From the NCBI GenBank assembly GCA_023653785.1, contig JAMKCH010005444.1, positions 1-64,000 on the forward strand: a stretch of DNA of 64,000 nt. The letters run 5' to 3'. The notes under the pieces were generated by a model that was not told where the DNA came from, did no database searches, and saw nothing but the letters and a program-made list of their open reading frames with translations. This DNA comes from Ophioderma brevispina. Lineage: Eukaryota > Echinodermata > Ophiuroidea > Amphilepidida > Ophiodermatidae. Shown here piece after piece: positions 1 to 11,365 of the stretch (positions are counted from its first letter, which is position 1; every line of letters starts with the position of its first letter). Made by a program: the position numbers and the translations under genes.

Positions 1-185
1 TTATTCCACGCAGATACCTATGGCCATACTGACACGAGATTCTGCCGATAAGTAAGCGGCCGATCAAGCTTCACTCCCAGATTGGTTGTAGGATTGTATG
101 GCGAGGTTGATTTGGTTGGGCGATGAGCCTCTTTGTGTTTAAGATGCAAGGCAGTAGCGGTGGTCCTATAGCTTCACTCAGCTAG
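1..185 (-). mobile_element. non-LTR retrotransposon reverse transcriptase fragment, cut by window edge
   Basis: Read on the minus strand, this segment encodes the stretch just after the reverse transcriptase catalytic box in Jockey-group non-LTR elements: a short strand ending in LHLKHKEAHR, then NLGVKLDRPLTYRQNL, equivalent to the family's 'YLGVTLDRTLTYRQHL' block. The same block occurs in the element at 4.4-6.6 kb (YIGVTMDRA), so the two probably belong to related families. The frame stops soon after this block and the element runs off the window start. Only a fragment is visible, so the clade is uncertain. Confidence 0.5.
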
Positions 186-349
186 AGTTAGGCTAGCGGG
201 CGGATATCTCATAGCGTTTACAAATGGGACGCACCCTAACAAGTACATAAGTGTTGCTAAAAAAAATTGTCTCAAAATTATCAAATCATTCTACGTTGTT
301 CTCACGTCTATGTACGTGCACATTTTCCTTCTGGATTGGATCCTTATAC

Positions 350-1870
350 TCCCACAATCCGTTTCCTGCATCCACGCTAGAGTTTGGTGCCCAGACACTA
401 ACTGGTTAGTGTGTTGTGAGTGTGAGTGCCATCATCATTAACGAAATCACGAGTCCCTCTTTAAAAGCATTGAAATTATTAATGTCAAGTAATTGGTGAG
501 GCAAGTTGTTCCAGTGGCCGTCGTCCCGGGAAAAAAGCTATTTGAAATGAATCGTAGATTTAGCCAATTGACGACGGTAAGATAACATATGGGTGTGCGA
601 AAGTAAGGCGGATCACTCGGGTTTTGCAAGAAATTCCTCCTTCAATATCACCAATTGATATTGTTATCTTGAACGTCATAGATAAGCGGGTAAATTTCCC
701 ACGGCTTTCAAGGCTTTGCAGCTTTAGGGAGGAGGATCATATCGTCACACTTGCGTCTCTGGTGTAATATTTAAACATCAAGTTCTAGCTGCAGCTCGTT
801 GAACCATATCGAGTTTGTGTTTGTCTTTTGTGGTATTGGAAACCATGCAACGGAGCCATATTCCAGTTTTTGGTTGGACAGCGTAAGTACAGTTTAGATT
901 GACAGCTGTGTTACCTGATTTTCACTTCCTTCTTATGACACCAATAACTTTCCTACTTGCTTTTTTGTGACTGAATCATGTGATTTGGACCATTTGAGGT
1001 CATTACTAAATAATATACCCATATGCCATGAACTATCAGTGGGGTCTAATACTTGCCCATAGGCTGTAAGAGTAATGTTTGGTGTTCTTTTGGATGTGAA
1101 ATGCATAACATTTGTCTGTGTTAAAACTCATTTGACAGTCTTTACTCGCCTTCGATTAGAGCATCAAGGTCGCGTTGGAAAATAACATTGTGCTCGGGTG
1201 TATTTATTTCCTTATATATGAGGGCATCGTCTGGCAAGATACGTGTCCTCGTTCCCAGGGGAAACACAATCAGGCATGTTATTATAATAACCAAAAAGGA
1301 CAAAGTCCATTCACTGTACCCTGGGGTACACTGGATATGACCTCGGCAGTTGAGGACACAACACCTTCCAAAAGAACTTGTTGTTTACGTTTTGTTTTAA
1401 AAATTTTAATCCAACTATGACTTCCCAGTGATACCATAATGCTAAGTTTCACTAGCAGACGAGTGTGCGGAGGCGATCAATGCTTTTGAGAAATCTAATA
1501 GGACAGCATCGACTCGCTTCCTGTTTTCAAATGATTTGGCTAAATCATTTGTGGTGAGAACTAATTGGGTACCACACCCCCTCCTTTTTCTGAAACCAGG
1601 CTGGTGATCATTTAACATACTGTGGCTGGTCAAGATGGGGCAATTGACTATGAGAATATGCTCAAGAACTTTGCACATGTAGAGGTTAAGGCTATGGCCT
1701 TACATAGTTATTTGGAGATTACGATTACCCTTTTAATGAATTGAGTGCTTAGATATTAGCCAATCGTCAGGGAGGTCCCCCGTATCCAAACGCTGAGTAA
1801 ACATGCAGACAATAGAGGTGACATCCGGCCGCACTTCCTTAATCCTTTGACGACGGCACGCCACTACAGG
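350..1870 (-). mobile_element. Jockey-like non-LTR retrotransposon relic (reverse transcriptase domain to 3' end)
   Basis: The minus strand encodes a decayed reverse transcriptase. From 1870 downward: a palm N-terminal part with TGDLPDDWLISK; then CKVLEHI, NDHQPGFRKRRGCGTQL and DAVLLDFSKA, the RT motif 1-3 region (1442-1678); then EGVVSSTAEVISSVPQGT at about 1300-1390, the 'PQG' box. The catalytic box follows near 1210-1240, but the usual FADD reads LPDD, so it is degenerate. A downstream block includes KKASRKVIGVIRRK (about 920-1000). The C-terminal FISNSFFPGT / W-x-L-type end falls at 447-629. The 3' flank at 350-440 reads like an untranslated tail. Frame changes between blocks show it is inactive. 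It lacks the 5' endonuclease region, typical of 5'-truncated insertions. Confidence 0.8.
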
Positions 1871-2152
1871 TGCTCAACGGTCACAATTGTCAAATTTTGT
1901 TTTCAAAAAGGTTCAAATTATTATTTTTACCGTGCATCTTCAGAATCAGCATGAAAAATGCATCTAAATTAGTCCAAACAAGCCTAGTCTTTGCTCAATT
2001 CTTTTTAGATTGCTTTTCCAATGACCTGCAAGCATTTGTGACGCCATCTCTAATGCCACTTACATACGTGCATGTTACATGTATTCGTATAACAGAATTG
2101 GCCTTGTCGAAAGGGTTAATTATCTTGATGGATTTGATCAGGACCAGCTGCT
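1871..2152. other. unassigned spacer upstream of the Jockey-like relic
   Basis: A plus-strand open frame covers this span, but its composition is not protein-like. The minus strand could hold the degraded N-terminal side of the adjacent element. Nothing firm is seen. Confidence 0.3.
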
Positions 2153-2524
2153 TTATCTGCCTGCAATTAGAGAGGATTTTTGGACACCCTCCGGGTTAAT
2201 ATCAATAGTGAAATAAAGGAGCCGTGTACCTGGGCAAATCTGGTAATTTTCTAAACCTCCTGCGTGTAAACTGAATGTGAAATAATTGTTAAGGAATTTC
2301 AGCTTTATATTTGGTATTGTTTGTGACTTCGTTATGTTCGTGAAAATGAATTCAAATGTCCATCTCTTTTTTCCCCCCTTGAATATCAGTGACCAAGGAT
2401 GTACACCACGTTCCATTGACTCCAGCACTAATGGTGCTATTGATAAGTAAATCCGCCCTTTATGAAAGGACAAGGATTTCAGATACTCTGGGACGGCAAA
2501 GCCATTGTTATGTCCATGACGTTA
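2153..2524 (-). CDS. unrecognised open reading frame of about 123 codons, possible gene or element fragment
   Basis: This minus-strand frame stays open from a stop near 2524 down to a stop at 2153. Composition is fairly protein-like: a run reading GFAVPEYLKSL, then KGRIYLSIAPLVLESMERG, a basic-aromatic piece KGGKKRWTFEF, and a C-terminal LLYFTIDINPEG. I do not recognise the family. There is no convincing start codon in context, so it could be an internal exon, a piece of an unknown mobile element or viral relic, or chance. Its neighbours are non-LTR retrotransposon fragments on the same strand. A second protein-like minus frame lies 560 bp away at 3085-3330, which might belong to the same unit. 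Confidence 0.25.
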
Positions 2525-3479
2525 AAAGCTTTGAATTGTTTTCACCGCCCGATTTAGATTGAGCTACATCCTCATTCAGATAAATAAAACTAAAACTTCT
2601 GCTTGGGAGCCTCAATAACTTTGATCGTATATTTCATCATTTTAGTCAAAGGACACTAAGATTAGCAAAAATCAATGAAAAAAATTTTGATTGGCAACTA
2701 TGACTTACATCTTGGTGCAGAAGCAACACCCATAACCCATACTAATCATATTAATATTAGGACCTCTTTTCTATTAAAATTTAAATGTTTGTTCGGCACC
2801 CGTTCACCTGCATTTCATATAGGTGAATAATTTCGATTTCTGCTATGAACGCAATAAATTGCATAAAAGGGGTAACGAGCGCAAGTTACGGGTTTGTTCT
2901 GCACAAAGATGTTAGGTCACTGTTTGTCAACAATTTTGGTTCTCATTAGCTTTGTTTACCTTCGTTCCCTTTCAAATAAGGATGAAATATAGGGTCAAAG
3001 AAATTGAACACACAGTAAACCTCTAACTTTATTTTCGTGAAAGAAGGACAATATTTGGTATTCACGTCATGAAAAAAGCTTAATCTACATCGGGGTGATG
3101 TATAACACCTGCAATCTTTTCAATTGCATGGATAATAACATTGCTCTGCCATTCCTGATGAAAATGAATCGTGAAGTGTTGGTCTTCACCATACCGAGCG
3201 GATTAAACTTATCGATAGCCCCCATTATTTGCAGGAGTCCATGAATCATAGAGTACATCCCGTAGTCACTGATATTCAGGGCATTAATTGAGATGACATT
3301 TAAATTCATTTTCTCGACGAATGTCACATACTAGCGTGAGAACACACTAGAACTGATTTCTATCATTTTAGAAAATTATTTCGGAAGAATTTATGTACTT
3401 CAAAGGGGTGCCCACCTTGGTCCTTATCGGCGCCATCTTTTTCGCCCAAAATGTGGCCTCATGGCCTAGTCTCCAGGTC
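2525..3479. other. A+T-rich spacer with one protein-like minus-strand frame
   Basis: Most of this stretch has no recognisable content. A minus-strand frame at 3085-3330 (80 codons) reads NISDYGMYSMIHGLLQIMG followed by a basic C-terminus ending LYITPM. It is not recognised, and coding status is undecided. Confidence 0.25.
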
Positions 3480-4370
3480 TTGGTCTGAGATATGCTGCAA
3501 GTATGGCCATACCTGCAGTAAGTGCACTTTCTACTTCAGTCCATCAGCTTCTGTCCAAGTGAAGAAGGGCGAGATCGTTGGTGTAATCCATATTGTGTAG
3601 ATGTTGTTTGAGGTAAGTCCTGATTACAAGTAGAACAGCAAGACCAAAGATACGGTTTGAAAGCATGTACATTATGGTGCCACACGGTGTCAGATGCTGC
3701 CAAGATGACGCCTGCTTTACGACGTATTTTCACAGCTCTCCTCAATATCATTTGTCTATGGCCTGCTTCCGGCACGGCGAAATCCTGCTTGTTCGTCAGG
3801 CAGATGGGTTTGACGACGGGCTCCAGATGGGCCAGGATCAGCCTCTCAAGGAGTTTGAAGCAAGAGTGATATTGTGCGGTAGTTCTTGGGGTTGTCAACA
3901 GGCTGTTTGGCTTGGGGTAGTGCATTGAACTCCTGGAGCCATTCAAAATACCGTGGGACCAGCGCATTAGGAACTCCTCCTTTATTATCAGGGCCCTGGG
4001 CTTTACACCTTTAGTTGGCTGATAGCAAGGTTAAGCTCACTAGTGAGAAGGCGTTGAAAGTGACCCGTCCACGTCAGGGGCTCGACGAAGTTGGTGGCTC
4101 TCTTTTTTAACAGAGCGAGTGTGGATCCTTATCAATATCCTTGAAAACGACCATTGCAAGGAGTTTGCCACAAATGCAGTTGGCAGTCACTGGACCATTT
4201 TCGATGGTTTGGAACTCTGCCGGTGAGGCGGTTTATAGACCTTCCTGCTGGAGTCGAGTGGGTGAAGTCGATTAATTGGACCGTCTCCTCCCAGCGCTTT
4301 CACGACGTTTCCTATCCAACAGTTTGTCGAGAATCTGAAGCCTGATTTCGCTTCTTCCCCGGTTCAGTAT
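3480..4370 (-). mobile_element. second non-LTR retrotransposon fragment (reverse transcriptase N-terminal half)
   Basis: The minus strand encodes the fingers/palm start of a non-LTR reverse transcriptase. Blocks seen: FKLLERLILAHLEPVVKP (motif 1 'KLLERLIL' type), LTNKQ followed in another frame by AGFRR (motif 2a), RRKAGVILAA, and a DTVWHH block equivalent to the family's 'AYDTVWHRGL' catalytic A-box. Frames switch at least three times between 3536 and 3967. The 4080-4370 part is the region that normally links endonuclease and RT. It ends before the YADD box, so it is a partial copy. It lies immediately 3' (on the minus strand) of the fuller relative at 4.4-6.6 kb, suggesting two independent insertions of related elements. 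Confidence 0.7.
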
Positions 4371-4399
4371 TTCAAGAATTCATTGTAAGTGCTCAATTC

Positions 4400-6640
4400 T
4401 CATCCCAGGATGGGATATAACTGGGACGACAGCCACGTGGGATGTCTTAATTTGCTATGTTCATAAAGAGTTTTAACCGTTCGTTCGTGCAAGTCCAAAT
4501 CACAGTGGAAGATCCGTCTTTAACCAGCTATAGTTCATCATCTCAGGTTGACAGGCCTAAGGAAAAAAGTCCTCTTGGGGACTTGTAAACCTCACAGTCA
4601 TCTATGATGTGGCATAATGGTTTGGTGTTATTAACAAATGCATTTTGGTGATTGGTTTCTACTCCGATCTTGTAAGGAAGTTCTTTGTACGACCAACGCC
4701 AGTTCTGAGTCTTGAGGTTGACCCCATGCTTTCCTATCAAGGTCCACCCAGCCTTTTGGGCTTGCTAGATGGTCTTTGCCACAAACTGCTTTAGGTTCAA
4801 AGTAAGGATGACCATTGCTCATACCACATGTCATTGATCCAAGATGATCGATAGGGATACTTTGACTGCTGTCTGGATTGGGTAGCACAGTGATTCCCGT
4901 GGAATTCTCTGATCCTCAAAGGGTGTTGGTGGTGGTAATTATACTACCAGGTTTCATCACATTTCTTAGGGCGGCTTGATCGTCTGAAGGTTCCTCCTAA
5001 GTTTTGCAGGAGCTATGCCAGACGAGGGAGGTACTCCACAGGCGTCGCCAAAAGGCAGACCACTAACAAGTCTCATTGCAATCATTCAGAACGACCATCA
5101 ATCTTGTGTGAATGTACGCTGTTGACTCCATACTGTGCAGCGTATTCAGCCGTGGAGTATGCCAAGGCAACAGTTGATGTATTAAGGTGTCAAAGGATGC
5201 ACCCCACCCAGTTCCCGCGAGCCTTCTGAGGATGTTGACACGAACTCGTCTTTGGCAAGCGACGGCTGGTGTGTTTGAATTGAAAGTACGGCTCGGTCCA
5301 TTGTGACGCCAATGTACTTCGGTGTTGGGTCATGTGACAGTTTTTCTCCATCTAGAGTGATGTTTAGTAGTTCTCTTTTGCGCATCGAGTGCACGGTGGA
5401 AAACCAGCGCGGACGGTTTTGGTTTGCTGAGTTTCAAGTGCCATCGTTGGAACAACTGGCTGATCAGTATTAGTCTTTCTTTTCTGCACACTGTTTCTAA
5501 ATGACTCAAAGGAATCAGCAGCTATCCAAGTGCCGTGTCGTCTGCGTAGTAGTCTGCGAACAATCTTCCTTTGGCATATCTGAGACGTAGTGTTGAAGAG
5601 ACTGGGTTCCAGGACAAGAACCGTGTGGGACACCATTCCGAAGTGTGCGCTTACTACTGCGTTGGCCATTTGATATGTCTCCAGGACGAAGATCTGTCTT
5701 GGATGAGCAGCATGAATGAACGTGACAAGCTTGACATCTGGGAAGATTTTGAGTAGCTGAGGTAGAGACCTCGTGCCCGACTGTATCGTACGCAGCAGTT
5801 AGGTCAATGAGACTGCTCCAAACTTCTGCTTTCTCTGGAAGGCTGTCTCGATTTCATTAACTAGTCTGGCTATCTGATCATTTGTTGATTTACCTAATGA
5901 TGTACATAAGCTGTATAGAATTCCAAGTTGGAGGAGGTAGGTATCGGAAGGTTGCACTCTGATCACCATGTTTTCTTCAAACTGGACCCAGTCTTGCCCT
6001 TACGGAAGGCCCCACCTTTCTTTTACTGGCCTTGGTTGTGTACAGACTTAGCAAGGCCGTCCTGAACGATCATGATGGTCTATGTTAGATTTCGGAAAGC
6101 GTATGGAGAACAACGGTGAACAGAAATGCATCCATATTTTACCAATGCAAGGTCAGGATTTGAGGTTGGGTTTCCTCTTCCAGAGTAGAAACTGTCGTTG
6201 TTGCTTGGGGTCGTGCAAAGTTGTCCCGATTTGGACGCGCAGTTCTAGGGTTGGTATTTCCTGTAGCCCCAGGTAAATGTTATACTGTTGAATCACCAGC
6301 GTGAATGCAAGGTGCACCATAAGTCAATGTAGAGAATCTGCTTGAAACGGGGTTATGTGCTGTTGACATTGATTGACTGGACATCTACCATTTGGCTCGT
6401 TTTCCCCATTCCAGGGTGGAATCTGCATGGGACAGGTGAGGTTGCAATATTTTTCAATTGACCGTGTTTCTGACAAAGCCGCATCCCATGGTAGCGCTCC
6501 TCGGTGTGTGCAGCTAGAGTATAGCTGCAATTTTCAGTATGGAACTTTCGATCGCGTGTCTCTTGGACAGATCGCAGTGTTGTGCGTTTTGTGTGAGGTG
6601 TTCAATGATGTTGGTCTTTCTTCCCCTAGTGTAGTCCTTC
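4400..6640 (-). mobile_element. Jockey-group non-LTR retrotransposon, near-complete RT and C-terminal domain, inactive
   Basis: Minus strand. The linker/N-terminal portion lies at about 6000-6640. RT follows: a GVPHGS block near 5620-5640 (PQG box), then an intact catalytic YADDTALG at about 5526-5562, AADSFESF, then RELLNITLDGEKLSHDPTPK and YIGVTMDR at 5270-5390. A 'P-T-P-V-E-Y-L-P' stretch typical of the thumb falls near 5000-5050. The C-terminal domain at 4543-4790 has KAWGQPQDSELALV and a Cys/His cluster (PKCIC ... CHIIDDCEVY), matching the terminal zinc-knuckle-like motif of these ORF2 proteins. Several frameshifts separate the blocks, so it is not functional. The upstream endonuclease domain is not recognisable. 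The clade (Jockey or Daphne-like) is inferred. Confidence 0.8.
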
Positions 6641-6650
6641 CATATTCAGT

Positions 6651-6936
6651 TGGCGGCTGGTGTAGTGGCTCATCTACTCGCCTTTCACCAATCGGCCCGG
6701 GTTCCAATCCCCTTGCGGATCCTGTGTCCCCCTTACGTAATTGGGGTTGCCGAGGTCCATACCCGTACCTCGCAAGTTATTTCTCCGAGAACTTCCGGTT
6801 TCCTCGTGCTCTAAATCTTGTCGTTCTGGATTACTCGTTGTGTTAACGCGCCTAAGGCTCTCCCGCACAGCGGCGCCCTGAGCACTTTCGGTGAATTTGT
6901 CGCGCGTGAAAAATTAAATATTATATTATTAGTGGA
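6651..6936 (+). mobile_element. tRNA-Glu-derived SINE, copy 1
   Basis: The head resembles tRNA-Glu: GGTGTAGTGG (A box region), an anticodon-arm-like CGCCTTTCACC with TTC in the anticodon position, and a B box reading GGTTCCAATCC. The central part has the 'TTTCTCCGAGAACTTCCGG' domain and the tail ends in TCGCGCGT plus ATT-rich sequence. The same head, centre and tail recur on the opposite strand at 17.6-17.9 kb, which supports a mobile family rather than a tRNA gene. The head is mutated and cannot fold as a clean tRNA. Confidence 0.85.
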
Positions 6937-7269
6937 GCACGAGATTGCCATCGACTTGACATCCGGTGATGCCTGTCGGAAAGGGAACGTGTTCCAGACT
7001 GACATCAGGTTGTGTCCTCATCTGACGGGCATGATGAAAATATATACAGTGAGTTAAAATACAAGAGCGAGTTAAAAAAAAAAGAGTGATTGAAAAAAGA
7101 TAACAGGGAGTTAGCGTACCTAAAGTTTGAATTATCATTCGACCTGAATGATTCCGTCCGTCAAGCGCTACTGCACAACATCAAAGCGCATGACGGAATC
7201 AATTGTAATACCTCATTTCCATCCTTGGGACTTCCTTATGAAAACGTTTTACCAAACGTTTCAGCCGCA
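6937..7269. other. spacer without recognised features
   Basis: Short frames only. No repeat or coding signal was recognised between the SINE and the inverted-repeat region. Confidence 0.4.
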
Positions 7270-7665
7270 GATTATCGAGTGGAGGGCCCTATGTTCTCCA
7301 GAAAGTGATTTTTATGAAGTTCTTGTTAATTGTTGGCAACCATTATACCATGTATTCTTAACTGGGTGCGACTAGTCAGAAAAACTCTGTTGCCATTTTT
7401 TTTTTTTGTTCCGTTGACCCTTTAGTGACCGCTGACGTCGAGTCAAAGGTCAAAAGGGTCATACACCGTCCAAATATATCGACCTTGGTATCAAAATTTG
7501 GCAAATTTCACAAGACTATTGTAATAGATATTATTTCTTTTTACTTTAGCTTTTGTTTTCCTTGTTATATGCAATAAGCTCATTAGGAGACAATAATATG
7601 CATAATTGCCTTATGCAGACCCAGTCGGGTGAGTCCTGTCCAAAGCAAGAGTTGGGCCTAGTTTT
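7270..7665 (+). repeat. left arm (outer part) of a long inverted repeat
   Basis: The reverse complement of 10275-10640 matches this arm over most of its length, with divergence and small indels. Shared blocks include ATTTGGCAAATTTCACA, AGGTCAAA..GGTCATACA, GACAATAATATGCATAA and GTCCTGTCCAA. No coding content. It may be one copy of an interspersed repeat lying opposite a second copy, or the arm of a large foldback element. Confidence 0.8.
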
Positions 7666-8573
7666 TTGCAGCAATGTACAGTGAACCCTACACAACCGCC
7701 ATTATAACACCTTGCTATTATCCCATTGCTAAGGAAACCAAGTTGTTCATGAAAAGGTATATACAGAGACAATGGTTCCAGGGTCAGAATTTCAGTGAGA
7801 ACCTGAGAATCGATTCTCGCAAAGATTCCTTCGTAAACGATTTGCGTGAAATCAATGTTTGATTCTGGTAAACATTCAGAACTACACAGTAGTGAATTGA
7901 CAGGATTACCCACAATCAAGACTGATTCCGCACACAGCGACAAAATTCTACCCCTGTGGTTGAATGTAGTCTATATCCCTCGCTTCCAAGCCTTTTTTTT
8001 CACTGGTTTACCAGGGGGGGGGGGGTGGGTTACCACCCCCTCGAGAATTTCGTTTAAAAAGCCCCGATGCTTATGATTTGATACCAGTGGATAGTTCTGG
8101 TCCTCCCTTTCTATTTTACCAAAATAAGTACCAACATACATATATGGCATCACATGCCGTCATAAGTCATTGTTGCCGACAATTTTCCCTAGGCGAAATC
8201 CATTTTGCGCTAAACATCGTAGGAATATCGGATTTTCATGCGGATTTCAGCCTACTGATGGCAATTGACTAGTTTTAATAACATATTTTTAGAGCCATAC
8301 TGTGTATATAATTTCAAAATGACCATAAAATATCTGTAGGTTGCAACCCCGTAACCCTTTGAAGTCATACCCTAACCCAGGGAAGGTGCTACCTCACATT
8401 TTTTTTTTCGCTAAAATGCCCAGAAAGGATGAAAGAAACGAACCCCTAAGCTTTTACGAAAGCTTTGGAGTTTAGCGCACTCGGACAAAAGTTCCTGCGG
8501 GGTGGTACCACACACCCCCCCCCCCCTTTGTAGACAGGTTAACCAATCTATGGAATAATTGTTGTTATAACTG
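7666..8573. other. non-homologous insertion between the two matching parts of the left arm
   Basis: The right arm is only about 190 bp long at the equivalent place, so this 0.9-kb segment looks like an insertion or an unmatched part. It contains homopolymer-rich patches (a run of G near 8010-8022 and of C near 8514-8525) and no coding signal. Confidence 0.45.
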
Positions 8574-8690
8574 TGAAACAACCACGATTCGCACTACCAG
8601 AGACAAAAGTTATGTTACTAGTTATCTTCAGTCTCACCACCTGTGTGATTTTTTTTAATATTCTTTCATCCCGTGGGGTGGTCACTATTC
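8574..8690 (+). repeat. left arm (inner part) of the long inverted repeat
   Basis: It pairs with 9965-10080 in inverse orientation. Shared blocks are AACCACGATTCGCACT, GACACAAAAG / GAGACAAAAG, TTATCTT..TCTCA and a TTTTTAATATT-CTTTCATCCC-like end. Confidence 0.7.
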
Positions 8691-9559
8691 ATTTGATAAG
8701 GGGGATATCAAATGTGTGACCAAGAACACGTAAAAAGGGTATATTTTTCAATCTTGTGCAGCGATACATACGTAAAAAGGGTAGCCACAACCACTGAAAT
8801 CTTGGAAAAGGGGTGTCCTTTTCACACTTGAACCGGCCTTGAACTTACATTAGTGGTACTAATTTTGGGTAATTTCGAGTTTGTATCGTATCGGCTCATT
8901 TTGTGTAAATGAGCTGTTCAGTAAGCCTACAGACACACATTCTACTTGCTTAAAGGATCAAATATTGCCAATACTTATTAAGGGTAGGATAGTACACTTA
9001 CCATACTTGTTGAGGGGTGCCTTTTTAGTACCACTCAAACTACTTGTTTACGGTATGTTTTTTTAAACTCGCTGTTTAGGGGGTGCAGGACTTGAAAAAT
9101 GTTTCCTTTTTGGTAAAAGCAGACTCACCCCCTAAAATGGCCCCTTTTTTGAACATCTCATCACTAAAAAGTGGACTTCTTGTCAACTTCTCTACACTTG
9201 GACACATTTTATGGACAAATCCTGATGACACAGTAACCATGTTTCCATGTTCTGGCACATTTTAATGAAAAATCGCATTTTGTGTGGACATTTTACTGTG
9301 TAACACAATTCCGTTACTTAACCAAGGCATTACTTATATGGTATGACTCTAACTTGATCTTGCTTTAAGCCTAGAGACTATCGGTCCTATGGTTGAACGG
9401 GATACAGCATCATACAAATAAGATAATCATCACTTTTTGTCCTTGCATTGCACTTTTTTACAAACTGTGATACACTGTGTAAACTGTTGGTTTACCCAAG
9501 CCAGGCTGTGATGAATGGGGTTGGGTATATGCAGGGGGATTCTAAACACAAATGGCCAT
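8691..9559. other. loop of the inverted repeat, unassigned
   Basis: Two CGTAAAAAGGGTA motifs occur at about 8729 and 8770. No coding signal and no other recognised repeat. Confidence 0.35.
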
Positions 9560-9930
9560 AAGGGGAACTGCCGCAGACATCAGTCCTCATTTTAGCCTTT
9601 TCTGGTATATCCATACCCTTTTTCATGCCAATTTTGGTAAATGACATGAATGGGTCTTTTTTTCCATATTTTTCTCAATCGGAAACCCAGTTTTTCTAAA
9701 AATTGTTAGGGGACAAATTAGTCAATTTTCTCGAATCTGAAGAAAATTTAAATTGGTCCACATTGGAGGACAAAAGGGCAAATCTAAATTTTCAGTAAAT
9801 TTGGCCCACATTGTTGCATCTCTGGTAAATTCTATTGGTCCCGTTTTGGCAAAAAAAATGGTGGTAGCTATGGTACTACTTCCGGGACACTATCCCTACC
9901 CAAACCACCTGAAACCCCCACCCCGGTTAT
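9560..9930 (+). repeat. interspersed repeat family with a second copy at 32.26-32.60 kb (minus)
   Basis: The reverse complement of 32260-32600 shares an ordered series of blocks with this segment: CAGACATC-GTCC, CTGGTATATC, CCCTTTTT-CA, CCAATTTTGGTA-type, TTTGGCCCA, TTGCATCTCTGGTA, GGTCCC-TTTTG and CTATGG-T-CTACTT. There is no open frame and the family is not named. Confidence 0.7.
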
Positions 9931-9964
9931 GGTGACAACTGATCTTGTTAACCAGACTATGTCT

Positions 9965-10080
9965 CTGAATGGGATCGAATAATGAAAAATATCATCCATG
10001 CTGACTGAGACAAGATAATAGTAAGACATACTTTTGTGTCTGAAGTGCGAATCGTGGTTATTTCCCGGTTACTAACGATG
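9965..10080 (-). repeat. right arm (inner part) of the long inverted repeat
   Basis: Inverse match of 8574-8690, described there. Confidence 0.7.
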
Positions 10081-10274
10081 TTCGTTCCATGGATTTGGTA
10101 TAAGACTACATCGTTCCATTTCTCTTGCACATTTTTTACAAACCACTTGCTTTACTTTACGTACCCATGGGTATTAGGCTACTAGAAGAAAATAATGGAT
10201 ATAGTGTGGGTTCATTCCTAACATTTTAAGTTTAATCAGATTAGAGCGTTTACAGATAGATGACTACATTGTCA

Positions 10275-10640
10275 ACTTGAGGCCTAAAAACTCTTGCTTG
10301 GACAGGACTGGGCCTTCATAAAGGCAATTTTATGCATATTATTGTCTCTAATTAGGTGTTATTTTCATATTACATAAAACAAAAGATCAAATAACAAAAT
10401 AAATATCATATGCAATATCCTGTGAAATTTGCCAAATTTTGGTAGCGCAAGGGTCCATATCCTTTGGATGATGTATGACCATTTTGACCTTTGACCCTTG
10501 TGTTAAGGTCCTAAAGGGGGTCAAAAAAAATGGCAACATCGACTTTTCTAATAGTCAGAACCAGTAGTAATCATTGATAGTGGTTTGCCAACAAATTAAA
10601 ATGAACTTCACCAAATTTTACATAGCCCCTCCACTTAATC
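10275..10640 (-). repeat. right arm (outer part) of the long inverted repeat
   Basis: Inverse match of 7270-7665. The outer boundary is near GATTAAGTGGAGGGGCTATG read on the minus strand, versus GATTATCGAGTGGAGGGCC on the left. Confidence 0.8.
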
Positions 10641-10964
10641 CATTCTGGTTTTGCGATCTACACTGACAATGCCTCACGTCTTATTGTCCTATATTGTTCT
10701 AGAGTTAGCGGTGGGATAACCTGTTGACCGCTTTGGTTAAATTTTTAAAGACCTGAAACAAGACGATAGGGTTCGGCATTTTCAATTTGAACAACCCTAA
10801 AAAAAGAGGTTGCGTAATAATCGCTGGACCTGGCGTTGATCAGTCAATTCGTTTGTCGGAACTGATGTTTTTTTAAAAGTTAATTTATTTTCGGGAGTGT
10901 ATGACGAAGAAAGAATTAGGTCTAGGTCCAAATACTTCAATTTGGGTACCTATGTTTCATTAGT

Positions 10965-11029
10965 GTATTGTGTGTGGTGTGTGTGTGCGTGTGTGTGTGT
11001 GTGTGTGTGGCGTGGGTGTGTGTGTGTAA
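10965..11029. repeat. (GT)n microsatellite, interrupted
   Basis: About 65 bp of GT dinucleotides with GGC/GCG interruptions. Confidence 0.95.
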
Positions 11030-11044
11030 TCATCAACGGGGTGA

Positions 11045-11365
11045 AACAGGTCCGCAGCCAGGGATTTTTTTTTTTGTATGGGATGGGGTGCGGAAGTGGA
11101 CATGAACCGACAATTTTCTTTCCCGGTGACCTCAAACTTTTGGCATCGCTTCCAAAATATCGATATTGGTTATGCAATTCTATACATCAAAACAAATACA
11201 CAATAAGTCAAGCAAAACGAATACATTTTGTATATTTTGCTTCAAAACATTTGGATCAGTTCAAAATGTTCTTTTAGAAAGTAGACCTTTCGGTAAAGGG
11301 TGTCTGAAGGTCGACACACTGTACCTGCACCACCCCCTTTTTCGGCTACTGGCCTTACGTGTGTG
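11045..11365. mobile_element. MITE-like element with imperfect terminal inverted repeats
   Basis: The left end reads CCGCAGCCAGGGATTTTTTT. The right end, read inversely, is GTAAGGCCAGTAGCCGAAAAAGG. The 'GTAGCCAGGATTTTTTxGGGGG' style end is common in invertebrate non-autonomous DNA elements. Boundaries are approximate and no target duplication was found. Confidence 0.4.
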
